This document shows positions 1 to 5,816 of a stretch of 8,286 nt of DNA, piece after piece; positions within the stretch are counted from its first letter, which is position 1, and every line of letters starts with the position of its first letter. The stretch spans positions 1 through 8,286 of the forward strand of contig JAGDMY010000096.1 of assembly GCA_017860765.1 (NCBI GenBank), in the 5' to 3' direction. Both the position numbers and the translations under genes were made by a program. The notes beneath the pieces were generated by a model. It had not been told where the DNA came from and did no database searches. It saw nothing but the letters and a program-made list of their open reading frames with translations. The DNA comes from Chloroflexota bacterium. GTDB lineage: Bacteria; Chloroflexota; Dehalococcoidia; Dehalococcoidales; UBA3254.

Positions 1-731
1 ATCAGGATGTCCGCGATTTTAGCAGGGAAAATACCATAGCCGATGCGCAGCCCTGCCAGCCCGGCCCATTTGCTGAAGGTCCGCAGGACCATTAAATTAG
101 GCAATTTGGGGACCAGGTCCACCACCGTCTGTCCGGCAAATTCGTAATAAGCTTCATCGATCACCAGAGGGAGGCCAATCGCAGCCAGCTCCTGGAGGTC
201 CTGGCGGGGTACCAGGGTACCGGTGGGATTATTCGGATTGGTGATGAAGATCAGTCGGGTACGGCGGGTGACGGCAGCTTTGACGGCGGACACATTGACT
301 TCGAAGTCCTTCAGCCTCACGACTTCCACCACCTTGCCGCAGCAAACCTGGGTGCAGAAACGGTACATATCGAAAGTAGGCACGGTGGTAATGACCTCAT
401 CGTCCGGCGCTACCAGCATTCGCAACACCAGATCAATCAGCTCATCGCTACCGCTTCCCGCCAGGATGTATTCGGGTCCCAGGCCAACATATTCGGACAG
501 CTGTTCCCGCAGTTCGGTCTGAGCAGAGTCAGGATAAATATTAAGATAGGGATAACTTGCCAAAGCCTGTCTCACCCGGGGTGAACAGCCATACGGGTTC
601 TCATTGGCATCCAGCTTTATTATCTCAGTCTCCGGAATGCCGAGCTTACGCGCGATCACATCCGGCGATTTACAGGCAGAATAGGTGCCGAAGCGACTCA
701 TGTCGATGCGGACGAATTTCTCGATGTCCAT
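1..731 (-). CDS. hisC: Histidinol-phosphate aminotransferase, N-terminal 243 residues (3' end beyond window)
   Basis: Fold-type I PLP-dependent aminotransferase. HisC converts imidazole acetol phosphate and glutamate to histidinol phosphate and 2-oxoglutarate in cytosolic histidine biosynthesis. Reading the minus strand from the ATG at 731 gives 243 residues with no stop to the window edge. Visible motifs are DANENPYG (residues 41-48, substrate-arm region), AGSGSDELID (91-100, phosphate-binding glycine region), NPNNPTG (165-171), DEAYYEF (192-198, with the Asp that contacts the PLP ring nitrogen) and TFSKWAGLAGLRIGYG (218-233), in which K221 is the expected Schiff-base lysine. HisC is usually about 350-370 aa, so roughly one third is missing on the left. 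A partial Shine-Dalgarno (CAGGGA, 739-744) lies 7 bases before the start. It is divergent from folP. A related aromatic or broad-specificity aminotransferase cannot be excluded, but the NPNNPTG/TFSK pattern and N-terminal ANENPYG fit HisC best. Confidence 0.88.
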   Translation of the reverse strand, partial: MDIEKFVRIDMSRFGTYSACKSPDVIARKLGIPETEIIKLDANENPYGCSPRVRQALASYPYLNIYPDSAQTELREQLSEYVGLGPEYILAGSGSDELIDLVLRMLVAPDDEVITTVPTFDMYRFCTQVCCGKVVEVVRLKDFEVNVSAVKAAVTRRTRLIFITNPNNPTGTLVPRQDLQELAAIGLPLVIDEAYYEFAGQTVVDLVPKLPNLMVLRTFSKWAGLAGLRIGYGIFPAKIADIL

Positions 732-767
732 AACCCGGTCCCTGCAAACGAATAATCGAATAATGGA

Positions 768-797
768 ATTCTAACATGTATCAGAAGATAAGGACAA
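768..797 (-). promoter_or_regulatory. Candidate sigma-70 promoter for hisC
   Basis: On the minus strand, TTGTCC (797-792) is followed after 18 bases by TAGAAT (773-768). The TG one base upstream of the -10 (776-775) makes it an extended -10. The predicted start near 761 leaves a leader of about 30 nt before the hisC ATG at 731. The -35 matches the consensus at only four of six positions, so confidence rests on the -10 and the position. Confidence 0.4.
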
Positions 798-827
798 GAG
801 TAATATTAAGCCATGGCCTGAACAATA

Positions 828-836
828 TGCTAGAAT
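828..836 (+). promoter_or_regulatory. Candidate extended -10 promoter for folP
   Basis: TGC (828-830) directly precedes TAGAAT (831-836), an extended -10 element about 30 bases upstream of the folP start. No convincing -35 is present; the best TTAAGC is at 806-811 with a long 19-base spacer. Extended -10 promoters can work without a good -35. An 8-base palindrome TAATATTA (801-808) lies between this and the divergent hisC promoter. Confidence 0.38.
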
Positions 837-866
837 AGGGAAAAGAATTCCGCCTCAGAGGCAGTG

Positions 867-1730
867 ATGGGCAATTTGGGTTCTACCAGGTGCGGCAATA
901 AAGAATTCAGGTGGGGAGAGCGCACCTTTGTGATGGGCATCGTCAATCTGTCACCGGACTCCTTTTCCGGAGATGGACTGAACAGCTCTGCGGCGGCCAT
1001 TGATCAGGCGCAACGCATGGCCAGTGAAGGCGCGGACATCCTGGATATCGGCGGTGAGTCCACCCGCCCCGGCGCCTCAGCCGTATCGCTCGACGAAGAG
1101 CTCAAGCGGACCATTCCGGTTATCGAACAAATAGCTGCAAGGTTGACGATACCCATCAGCATCGACAGCTATAAATATGAAGTCGTCCGCCAGGCACTGG
1201 AGGCTGGCGCCGCCCTGGTGAACGATCAGTGGGGTCTTAAAAAGGAACCCCGGCTGGCCGAACTGGCGGCAGAGAGAAAAGTGCCGCTTATTTTGATGAG
1301 CAACCAGCGTGATAAGGGCGGCTTTGACGCCGGGATCAAGCGGGACACCGCCTATTACGACAACATCATGGTGGAACTGGTGGCCTCGCTGCGTCAAAGT
1401 ATTGAAAGGGCATCCCGGGCTGGAGTACCGGGGGAAAACATCATTATCGATCCCGGGCTGGGTTTTGGCAAGACCTGGAAATATGACCTGTGGATAATCC
1501 GCCGGCTGGAGGAACTAAAGGTACTGGGGAAACCCATTCTGCTGGGACCTTCTCGCAAGTCCTTCATTAAAATGATACTTGACCTGCCGCCCGATGATCG
1601 TTTAGAAGGCACTGCGGCGGCGGTGGCTATCGGCATCGCCAGGGGAGCGGATATGGTCAGGGTGCACGATGTCAGGCAGATGGTCCGGGTCTGTAAAGTT
1701 AGCGATGCCATTATCCGGGGCGGCGCCTGA
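867..1730 (+). CDS. folP: Dihydropteroate synthase
   Basis: Condenses p-aminobenzoate with 6-hydroxymethyl-7,8-dihydropterin diphosphate to dihydropteroate in folate synthesis; it is the sulfonamide target. The 287-residue product has the usual TIM-barrel DHPS length and all signatures: MGIVNLSPDSFSGDG (23-37), DILDIGGESTRPGA (57-70), SIDSYK (98-103, D100), ND (119-120), IDPGLGFGKT (194-203, D195), GPSRKSF (227-233, K231) and RVHDV (265-269, R265, H267). These match the pterin and phosphate contacts known in E. coli DHPS. An in-frame GTG at 864 would add one residue, but AGAGG (857-861) is only 2 bases from it and 5 bases from the ATG at 867, so I prefer 867. The segment NDQWG...MSNQRD differs from the more common NDVxG...MHxxG, which looks like a lineage variant rather than damage. 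The aminopeptidase gene starts 20 bases downstream, suggesting co-transcription. Confidence 0.95.
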   Translation: MGNLGSTRCGNKEFRWGERTFVMGIVNLSPDSFSGDGLNSSAAAIDQAQRMASEGADILDIGGESTRPGASAVSLDEELKRTIPVIEQIAARLTIPISIDSYKYEVVRQALEAGAALVNDQWGLKKEPRLAELAAERKVPLILMSNQRDKGGFDAGIKRDTAYYDNIMVELVASLRQSIERASRAGVPGENIIIDPGLGFGKTWKYDLWIIRRLEELKVLGKPILLGPSRKSFIKMILDLPPDDRLEGTAAAVAIGIARGADMVRVHDVRQMVRVCKVSDAIIRGGA

Positions 1731-1750
1731 TAAAAAAAAGGAGGCAGTCT

Positions 1751-2875
1751 GTGTCAGATATGAGAGTCAGCCAGCTAGCAAAGTTGCTGGTCAATTATGC
1801 CGTAGGGGTGAAGCCGGGGGATAAAGTGGCAATACAGGGAGAATCGCTGGCCGAACCTCTGTTAAAAGAAATCTATACCCTGGCCTTACAGGCGGGTGGC
1901 CATCCCTATCTTCTGTTCTCGCCCACCGGCCTGGATGAACTGTTTTATCGCTATGCCGGGGAAGATCAATTGAAATTTATTCCGCCGCCAACCAGGCTGA
2001 TTATGGAAACTTATGATGTGCGGATCTCCCTCGGCGGCGAAGGCAATACCAAAGAGCTCAACGGCATCGATCCGGCTAAACTGGTCATGTTCCAGAGAGC
2101 GCGGAAGGAGATTATGACAACCTATCTGAAACGTGCGGCCAGGGGTGAGTTGCGCTGGTGCTATGCCTTATTTCCCACGAATGCTTATGCCCAGGACGCT
2201 GAGATGGGTTTGGCCGAGTATGAGGACTTTGTGTATGGGGCTTGTTTGGGCGATCTCAACGATCCCATCGGATACTGGAAGAAGTTCTCGGCCTGGCAGC
2301 AACAAGTTGTGGACTATTTGAAGGGGAAAAAGCTTATTCATATCACGGCGCCGGAGACCGATTTGCAGCTTAGTGTGGAGGGGCGGAGCTTTATCAATAG
2401 CAACGGCCACGAGAATATGCCGGACGGAGAAGTCTTCACCGGGCCGCTAGAGGACAGCCTCGAAGGTCAGGTCTATTTCTCTTATCCCACAATTTATAAT
2501 GGCCGCGAGGTAAATGGGGTACGACTATGGTTCGAGAAGGGCCAGGTCGTCAAAGCAAGCGCCGATAAAAATGAGGACTTCCTCCTAAAGACCCTGGATA
2601 CAGACAGCGGGTCTCGTCGGGTCGGCGAATTTTCCTTCGGGACCAATAAGGGAATCACCCGCTTCACACGTCAAATTTTATTCGATGAGAAGATTAATGG
2701 CAGCTTTCATCTGGCGCTGGGGGCCAGCTACCCGGAGACCGGAGGGAAAAATGAATCGGCCATCCACTGGGATATGATCTGCGATATGCGCAGCGGGGGC
2801 CAGGTGACGGTGGACGGTCAGCTGATCTATAAGGACGGCAAGTTCGTCATTCCATTTCAGGAGATGAAGCCATGA
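1751..2875 (+). CDS. M29-family metallo-aminopeptidase (thermophilic aminopeptidase II type)
   Basis: A 374-residue protein of peptidase family M29 (AmpS/AmpT/PepS type), cytosolic enzymes that remove N-terminal residues from peptides using a two-metal centre. The expected metal and catalytic residues are all visible in order: E227 (PDGEVFTGP), E293 (GEFSFGTN), H320 (FHLALG), Y327 (ASYPETGG), H339 and D341 (SAIHWDMICDM). The N-terminal half (about 1-200) has the usual non-catalytic fold containing VKPGDKVAIQG (20-30). The start is GTG at 1751. A strong Shine-Dalgarno AGGAGG (1739-1744) is 6 bases upstream of it but 15 from the in-frame ATG at 1760. It is 20 bases after folP, and its stop overlaps the start of the next gene, so the three are probably one transcript. 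M29 enzymes have broad specificity, so the substrate cannot be read from sequence. No signal peptide. Confidence 0.93.
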   Translation: MSDMRVSQLAKLLVNYAVGVKPGDKVAIQGESLAEPLLKEIYTLALQAGGHPYLLFSPTGLDELFYRYAGEDQLKFIPPPTRLIMETYDVRISLGGEGNTKELNGIDPAKLVMFQRARKEIMTTYLKRAARGELRWCYALFPTNAYAQDAEMGLAEYEDFVYGACLGDLNDPIGYWKKFSAWQQQVVDYLKGKKLIHITAPETDLQLSVEGRSFINSNGHENMPDGEVFTGPLEDSLEGQVYFSYPTIYNGREVNGVRLWFEKGQVVKASADKNEDFLLKTLDTDSGSRRVGEFSFGTNKGITRFTRQILFDEKINGSFHLALGASYPETGGKNESAIHWDMICDMRSGGQVTVDGQLIYKDGKFVIPFQEMKP

Positions 2876-3351
2876 AAGCGACTGAAGGCAAACTGGGCAG
2901 GGTCTTTGTCCTCCGCCTGGCAGATGGAGACAGGATACCTGCATGCATCGAAAGCTTCGCTGAGAAGGAGGGGATCCTCTCAGGGCAGGTGGTGCTGGTA
3001 GGCGGCATCGCCGGCGGCCAGGTCGTGGTCGGGCCGCGCTATACCGATCGGATGCCGCCGGACCCGCTGCTCCTTCCGGTGGATGGAGCTCATGAAGTGC
3101 TGGGGGTGGGCCTGCTGGCACCGGGAGAGGACGGCAGGCCTGTCCTGCACATTCATGCCGCTCTCGGACGTGCAGGCCAAACGCTGACGGGGTGTCTGCG
3201 CCCGGGAGTTGATACCTGGCTGGTGGGCGAGGTAGTCATCTACGAAATTACCGGCGTACAGGTGGTGCGTTTGCCTGACAAGCGCAGCGGTTTCGCCTTG
3301 CTGGAAGCTCGATCCGGTCGTGGCGCGAAGAAGAAGGACTATCCGCATTGA
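2872..3351 (+). CDS. PCC/PPC-domain (DUF296) protein
   Basis: A 159-residue single-domain protein matching the PCC (plants and prokaryotes conserved, DUF296) fold. Bacterial stand-alone members are small trimeric proteins of unclear function; plant relatives carry AT-hooks. The characteristic core is PVLHIHAALGRAGQTLTGCL (90-109) followed by GVDTWLVGEVVIYEI (112-126). H93 and H95 are the paired histidines of the putative metal site. The third position, usually His in GGHL-type members, is C108 here; I recall similar GC-containing versions in other bacteria. The N-terminus RVFVLRLADGDRIPACIESFAEKEG is also typical of the family. It starts at the ATG that overlaps the aminopeptidase stop (ATGA, 2872-2875), with AGGAG (2859-2863) 8 bases upstream, implying translational coupling. 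The tail after about residue 148 is basic and polar (GRGAKKKDYPH) and might contact nucleic acid, which is inference only. Confidence 0.85.
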   Translation: MKATEGKLGRVFVLRLADGDRIPACIESFAEKEGILSGQVVLVGGIAGGQVVVGPRYTDRMPPDPLLLPVDGAHEVLGVGLLAPGEDGRPVLHIHAALGRAGQTLTGCLRPGVDTWLVGEVVIYEITGVQVVRLPDKRSGFALLEARSGRGAKKKDYPH

Positions 3352-3369
3352 GGAGTGTATCCGGCAATT

Positions 3370-3397
3370 TTGATAAAAAGCAAAATGATGATATGAT
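3370..3397 (+). promoter_or_regulatory. Sigma-70-type promoter for the small membrane protein gene
   Basis: TTGATA (3370-3375), a 16-base spacer and TATGAT (3392-3397) form a good promoter in an AT-rich spacer. Predicted initiation near 3404 leaves a leader of about 35 nt before the GTG at 3439. The -10 lies within ATGATATGATAT (3388-3399), whose exact reverse complement also covers the -10 of the promoter at 5526-5554. Confidence 0.55.
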
Positions 3398-3438
3398 ATG
3401 GTGGTAAAAATAAATTGTGGACCAGGCGGGGGAATTAG

Positions 3439-3792
3439 GTGAACGACTCAACCAGGGCGTTGATCATCTTCATTTTAGCGATCATTGTATTGCTGGCGCT
3501 GGCTTTCCTGGCGTCCAATTTTATGGCCAGGCGGGCGATTAAATCCGTTATTAAGATGTTCCGCAACGGTCAGGCGCTGTCTGCCGAAACGGCCAAAACC
3601 ACCGATGAACTGGGTCTAAAGCCCCGACGGTTGTTGCAATTCAAAGCCTTGCGGGACTATAAACCCGCTGCCCTGCAATTTCTTATGAGACACAACATTA
3701 TACAGGCCACCGAAGATGGACGCTTCTTCCTCTCTGAAGAGACCCTTTCTCAAACCAATATCGAGCAGAGGGTAGGTAGGCCCAGGACTTAA
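3439..3792 (+). CDS. Small single-pass membrane protein, function unknown
   Basis: Encodes 117 residues. Residues 7-26 form one strongly hydrophobic helix (ALIIFILAIIVLLALAFLAS) followed at once by positive charges (MARRAIK), which predicts an N-terminal membrane anchor with the rest in the cytoplasm. The soluble part has an amphipathic stretch (33-50) and then a compact segment LLQFKALRDYKPAALQFLMR (65-84) ending in HNIIQATEDGRFFLSEETL (85-103). This has the helix-helix-beta-hairpin feel of a small winged-helix-like fold, though that is a weak visual impression. The start is GTG with GGGGGA (3428-3433) 5 bases upstream. It has its own promoter and is not tightly coupled to the preceding gene (87-base gap). 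It converges with a Usp gene 36 bases downstream. I do not recognise a named family; it may be a conserved lineage-specific protein. Confidence 0.72.
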   Translation: MNDSTRALIIFILAIIVLLALAFLASNFMARRAIKSVIKMFRNGQALSAETAKTTDELGLKPRRLLQFKALRDYKPAALQFLMRHNIIQATEDGRFFLSEETLSQTNIEQRVGRPRT

Positions 3793-3828
3793 AGCAGCCG
3801 GTTACTCTATGCCGGGGTGTTTTTAAGA

Positions 3829-4782
3829 TCAAGTCTTATCTGAGGGCCTCACCACAAAAATGGGCACCTGGGAAGAAAAAAGGATCCTTTCAGTAACGCT
3901 GCCAAAAGTAAAGCGGCTGATTCCGGAACGTCCGTGGGTGGCCATGATGATAATCTGAGGAGGATTTTGGGCGATATATTTTATAAGCTCTTCGGCGGGA
4001 TTGCCTCTCAGCGTCACCGCCCGGCTGTCCAGACCAACCTCACTCAGCCTTCTGACTACACCCGCCAGGTATTCATTGCAGCTGGCTTTATTCCGCGCCT
4101 GCTCCAGTTCTACATAGTCTTCCCATTTTTCCGGTAATTGGCCATATTCCTTAAGGGGGACCAGTCCATATTCGGACTCAGTTAGTAAAGAAGGTTCGCA
4201 GACCCGGACCAAAATGCGTTCCGTTGCAGCGCCCCTCTGCTTGGAGAGCATTTCTACATGCGGGAGAACTGACTCGGCCTGAATTGAGCCATCCAGGGGT
4301 ATCAGCATGATCCGTCGCGGCCGCTTGTCAAATATGACATCTTGAGGAATTCCAGCAGGGACCAGCCAGACGGGCCTGTGCGAAGCGCGGAGTACTTTAT
4401 CGGCCACGCTGCCCAAACCCCATTGTCTCCTTCCGGAACGGCCATGAGTTGCCATCAAAATGATATCGATGGAATTCCCTTCGGCATAGTGCAGGATTTC
4501 ATCAGCCGGATAGCCCACCACCACCTTTCCCCTGGCTTCAATAGCTTTGCCGGTGCCTGGTTCCCCGGCTTTCTGGCGGATTTCTTCAGACTCACTCCTG
4601 AGTTTCTCTGCCATGTGCTCAACATAAGCCTGGCGCATCGGCAGCAGTTCAGACTCCTCAGGACTGCAGACGTGCAGCAGGTCCAGATTCAAACTCAAAC
4701 GCCCGGCAAGTTCTCTGGCATAGGTTAAGACTATTTCGGCTAGCTTTGAGCCATCCAGTAAGACCAGCATCCGATTGTACAT
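3829..4782 (-). CDS. Tandem-domain universal stress protein (UspA family)
   Basis: A 317-residue cytosolic protein made of two Usp domains, about residues 1-142 and 157-312. Usp proteins bind ATP or AMP and are linked to stress survival, often near transporters. Each domain opens with the first strand and Asp loop (MLVLLDGS 5-12; IMLIPLDGS 158-166). Each carries the nucleotide-binding pattern G-x9-GS within ATHGRSG...GS (111-125 and 281-295). In both, the first Gly of the full G-2x-G-9x-G(S/T) motif is Ala, a common variant. Between the domains of each half lies a variable charged helical region (45-80; 200-240). The ATG at 4782 has a strong Shine-Dalgarno AAGGAGG (4797-4791) 8 bases away. 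I saw no clear -35/-10 pair in 4783-4960, which holds only the spacer to the next minus-strand gene. A single-transcript arrangement with the 4961-5374 gene is possible (178-base gap). Confidence 0.92.
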   Translation of the reverse strand: MYNRMLVLLDGSKLAEIVLTYARELAGRLSLNLDLLHVCSPEESELLPMRQAYVEHMAEKLRSESEEIRQKAGEPGTGKAIEARGKVVVGYPADEILHYAEGNSIDIILMATHGRSGRRQWGLGSVADKVLRASHRPVWLVPAGIPQDVIFDKRPRRIMLIPLDGSIQAESVLPHVEMLSKQRGAATERILVRVCEPSLLTESEYGLVPLKEYGQLPEKWEDYVELEQARNKASCNEYLAGVVRRLSEVGLDSRAVTLRGNPAEELIKYIAQNPPQIIIMATHGRSGISRFTFGSVTERILFSSQVPIFVVRPSDKT

Positions 4783-4960
4783 GCCGACACCCTCCTTCTT
4801 CAGGCCTTAATTAAGTACTGACAGCAGTATACTCTTTATTAAATGTAGGCTATCCGGCGACGGGTATAAATATAAAAGTTGCTTCAGTCTCCGAGGGAAT
4901 TTTTTGCCCCACCGGATGAGCGCTGGTTTTAGCCCCGGTCAGATGTTTTTCCCCCGTGAC

Positions 4961-5374
4961 CTACAATTCTATATAAGCCTTGGGGGCAAAATTGACTTCA
5001 TGGGTCCAGACTACGGCTTTTCCGTTCTTGAGACGGTACATAGCCACTACGCCCCAGCCCTTTTCATCGACGATCGGCTTCATGAACTTGCGCTCGGCTA
5101 CCACCTCCTGCTTCAAGGCCATATCGTCTACCAGTTCCAGTTTACCGCTAACCCTGATCTGGACCCCTTTGAAGTTGGCAAAACAGAGCTCGGCTTCCGG
5201 ATTCTTTTCGATCTGCTTATAAATGTCCTTCAAGATCCAGGTCTGGAGAAAGATTCCATTTTCGTCGGCCTTGTGAATCGTGAAGAACCTCACGTGCGGC
5301 TTATGCCCTTCTACCGTAGCCACAGCGCAATCTTTGCAGGTATTGATGAACTTCAGAATCTCAGCTTTAGTCAT
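4961..5374 (-). CDS. Pyridoxamine 5'-phosphate oxidase-like FMN-binding split-barrel protein
   Basis: A 137-residue protein of the PNPOx-like flavin-binding split-barrel superfamily. The N-terminal pattern FINTCKDCAVATVEGHKPHVR (9-29) is the usual first helix and strand pair with the 'ATV.G..PHVR' turn. IFLQTWILKDIYKQIEKNPE (41-60) is the typical 'K..y.ql..NP' region that contributes to flavin phosphate binding. VQIRVSGKLELVDD (71-84) and the ending WTHEVNFAPKAYIEL (123-137) fit a short subgroup common in anaerobes, whose substrate is generally unknown. It is unlikely to be the true PdxH, which is longer (about 200 aa) and has a conserved C-terminal substrate region. The start ATG at 5374 has CTCCTT (AAGGAG on the minus strand, 5381-5386) 6 bases upstream, and a near-consensus promoter ends about 30 bases upstream. 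It is divergent from the symporter operon. Confidence 0.85.
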   Translation of the reverse strand: MTKAEILKFINTCKDCAVATVEGHKPHVRFFTIHKADENGIFLQTWILKDIYKQIEKNPEAELCFANFKGVQIRVSGKLELVDDMALKQEVVAERKFMKPIVDEKGWGVVAMYRLKNGKAVVWTHEVNFAPKAYIEL

Positions 5375-5404
5375 GATGGTCTCCTTATTTATTTCGTTGA
5401 ATTT

Positions 5405-5433
5405 ACTATATAAGAGAGAAGTTGGTTTTTCAA
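5405..5433 (-). promoter_or_regulatory. Near-consensus promoter for the FMN split-barrel gene
   Basis: On the minus strand, TTGAAA (5433-5428), exactly 17 bases, then TATAGT (5410-5405). Each hexamer has one mismatch to the sigma-70 consensus. Predicted initiation near 5398 gives a leader of about 24 nt carrying the Shine-Dalgarno of the gene starting at 5374. Confidence 0.65.
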
Positions 5434-5481
5434 GAGTCGAAACCGGCCTTATGCCCGGACAGGCCAGTTTTAATTTTTTGT

Positions 5482-5517
5482 CGTATAGAGATATCGTATA
5501 TGTATAAAATTTATACG
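5482..5517. promoter_or_regulatory. Operator-like cluster: CGTATA repeats and a 15-base palindrome
   Basis: CGTATA occurs at 5482-5487 and 5495-5500 and in inverted form (TATACG) at 5512-5517. Within the last interval, GTATAAA-A-TTTATAC (5502-5516) is a perfect 7+1+7 palindrome. The cluster sits just upstream of the plus-strand -35 at 5526 and upstream of the divergent minus-strand promoter at 5405-5433, where an activator or repressor of both units could bind. The binding protein is unknown, and AT-rich palindromes of this size arise by chance. Confidence 0.35.
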
Positions 5518-5525
5518 TCTAATAC

Positions 5526-5554
5526 TTGACAGGCCGAATTTAATATCATATCAT
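5526..5554 (+). promoter_or_regulatory. Strong sigma-70-type promoter for the symporter operon
   Basis: TTGACA (5526-5531) is a perfect -35. After a 17-base spacer comes TATCAT (5549-5554), one mismatch from TATAAT. Predicted initiation is near 5561, about 300 nt before the first start codon at 5861, so the transcript would have a long leader. No other plus-strand promoter of this quality lies in 5375-5860; TACAAT at 5832-5837 has no usable -35. Confidence 0.6.
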
Positions 5555-5563
5555 GGATATTAA
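5540..5563. promoter_or_regulatory. Dyad covering the -10 box (candidate repressor operator)
   Basis: TTAATATC (5540-5547), 8 bases, then GATATTAA (5556-5563): perfect 8-base arms centred on the -10 hexamer TATCAT (5549-5554) and reaching the predicted start site. A dimeric protein bound here would block the promoter. That is the placement expected of a repressor site, but no protein can be named. The arms are AT-rich, so chance occurrence is possible. Confidence 0.42.
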
Positions 5564-5595
5564 TTAAGTATTTACGCCTACTTTTATGATAAATG

Positions 5596-5617
5596 GAGCA
5601 AGCATTAATGCTCGCTC
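5596..5617. repeat. Near-perfect 22-base palindrome
   Basis: GAGC-A-AGCATTAATGCT-C-GCTC: ten of eleven base pairs match, with one A/C mismatch at 5600/5613. It lies about 35 bases after the predicted transcription start. It could be a protein-binding site on DNA or a hairpin at the start of the leader RNA. The bases after it (TTATTGG) are not a good terminator tract on the plus strand. Confidence 0.5.
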
Positions 5618-5691
5618 TTATTGGACGGGATACGGCAGATACCAGAAGGGCTTAAAACAAATAACTGATGAGCAGTCCCCTATCTCATATG

Positions 5692-5721
5692 ACGGCTTGC
5701 CGTGTTGGCACCGGAGTGCCA
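5692..5721 (+). promoter_or_regulatory. Two tandem leader hairpins
   Basis: ACGG-CTTG-CCGT (5692-5703) has a CUUG tetraloop in RNA. Two bases later, TGGCAC-CGGA-GTGCCA (5706-5721) has a six-pair stem and four-base loop. They form a GC-rich island in an otherwise AT-rich spacer. The 3' arm of the second hairpin shares GCCA (5718-5721) with the alternative helix 5718-5728/5776-5785, so the two structures would compete. Confidence 0.45.
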
Positions 5722-5797
5722 TTTCAGAAAGGACATTTTTTCCCATTTAATCTTAAAAGCGAACCATGGTATATGTCTGAATGGCCAGTTGTTCAAG

Positions 5798-5816
5798 CAG
5801 TTAAACTGAGTTTTTT
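5798..5816 (+). terminator. Weak intrinsic terminator or attenuator candidate in the leader
   Basis: CAGT-TAA-ACTG (5798-5808) is followed by AG and six T's (5811-5816). The short stem is weak; an alternative CAGTT (5786-5790) with AACTG (5804-5808) has a 13-base loop. The position, between the structured leader and the first gene, is where an attenuator would lie, but the folding energy looks poor. Confidence 0.2.

Noticed and set aside
223..522. A plus-strand frame opposite hisC
   Set aside because: Low-complexity Ser/Thr-rich translation, antisense to conserved hisC motifs; a shadow of the real gene.
2678..3121. A minus-strand frame opposite the aminopeptidase-PCC junction
   Set aside because: Proline/arginine-rich shadow spanning two well-supported genes; no start signal.
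3797..3826. Possible terminator between the convergent genes (CCGG 3798-3801, CCGG 3812-3815, then T5)
   Set aside because: Only a four-pair stem with a 10-base loop. A terminator is expected in this 36-base convergent gap, but the sequence does not show a convincing one.
4826..4855. TATACT on the minus strand as a -10 for the tandem Usp gene
   Set aside because: No -35-like hexamer at 16-18 bases upstream (GATAGC, ATAGCC or GGATAG only), so it was not called as a promoter.
4896..4948. Inverted ACCGG/CCGGT with T-runs on both sides in the spacer after the FMN-barrel gene
   Set aside because: Five-pair stem with a loop of about 20 bases. T-runs are on the plus strand only in a usable order, which is the wrong direction for the minus-strand gene.
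4904..5413. A long plus-strand frame opposite the FMN split-barrel gene
   Set aside because: It is antisense to a well-supported gene with its own ribosome binding site and promoter. The product looks like no family.
5586..5750. A 54-codon plus-strand reading frame inside the symporter leader
   Set aside because: It has an ATG but no Shine-Dalgarno (upstream bases are CCTACTTTT), shows no recognisable pattern, and overlaps the strong hairpins. More likely leader RNA than a gene, though a leader peptide is not excluded.
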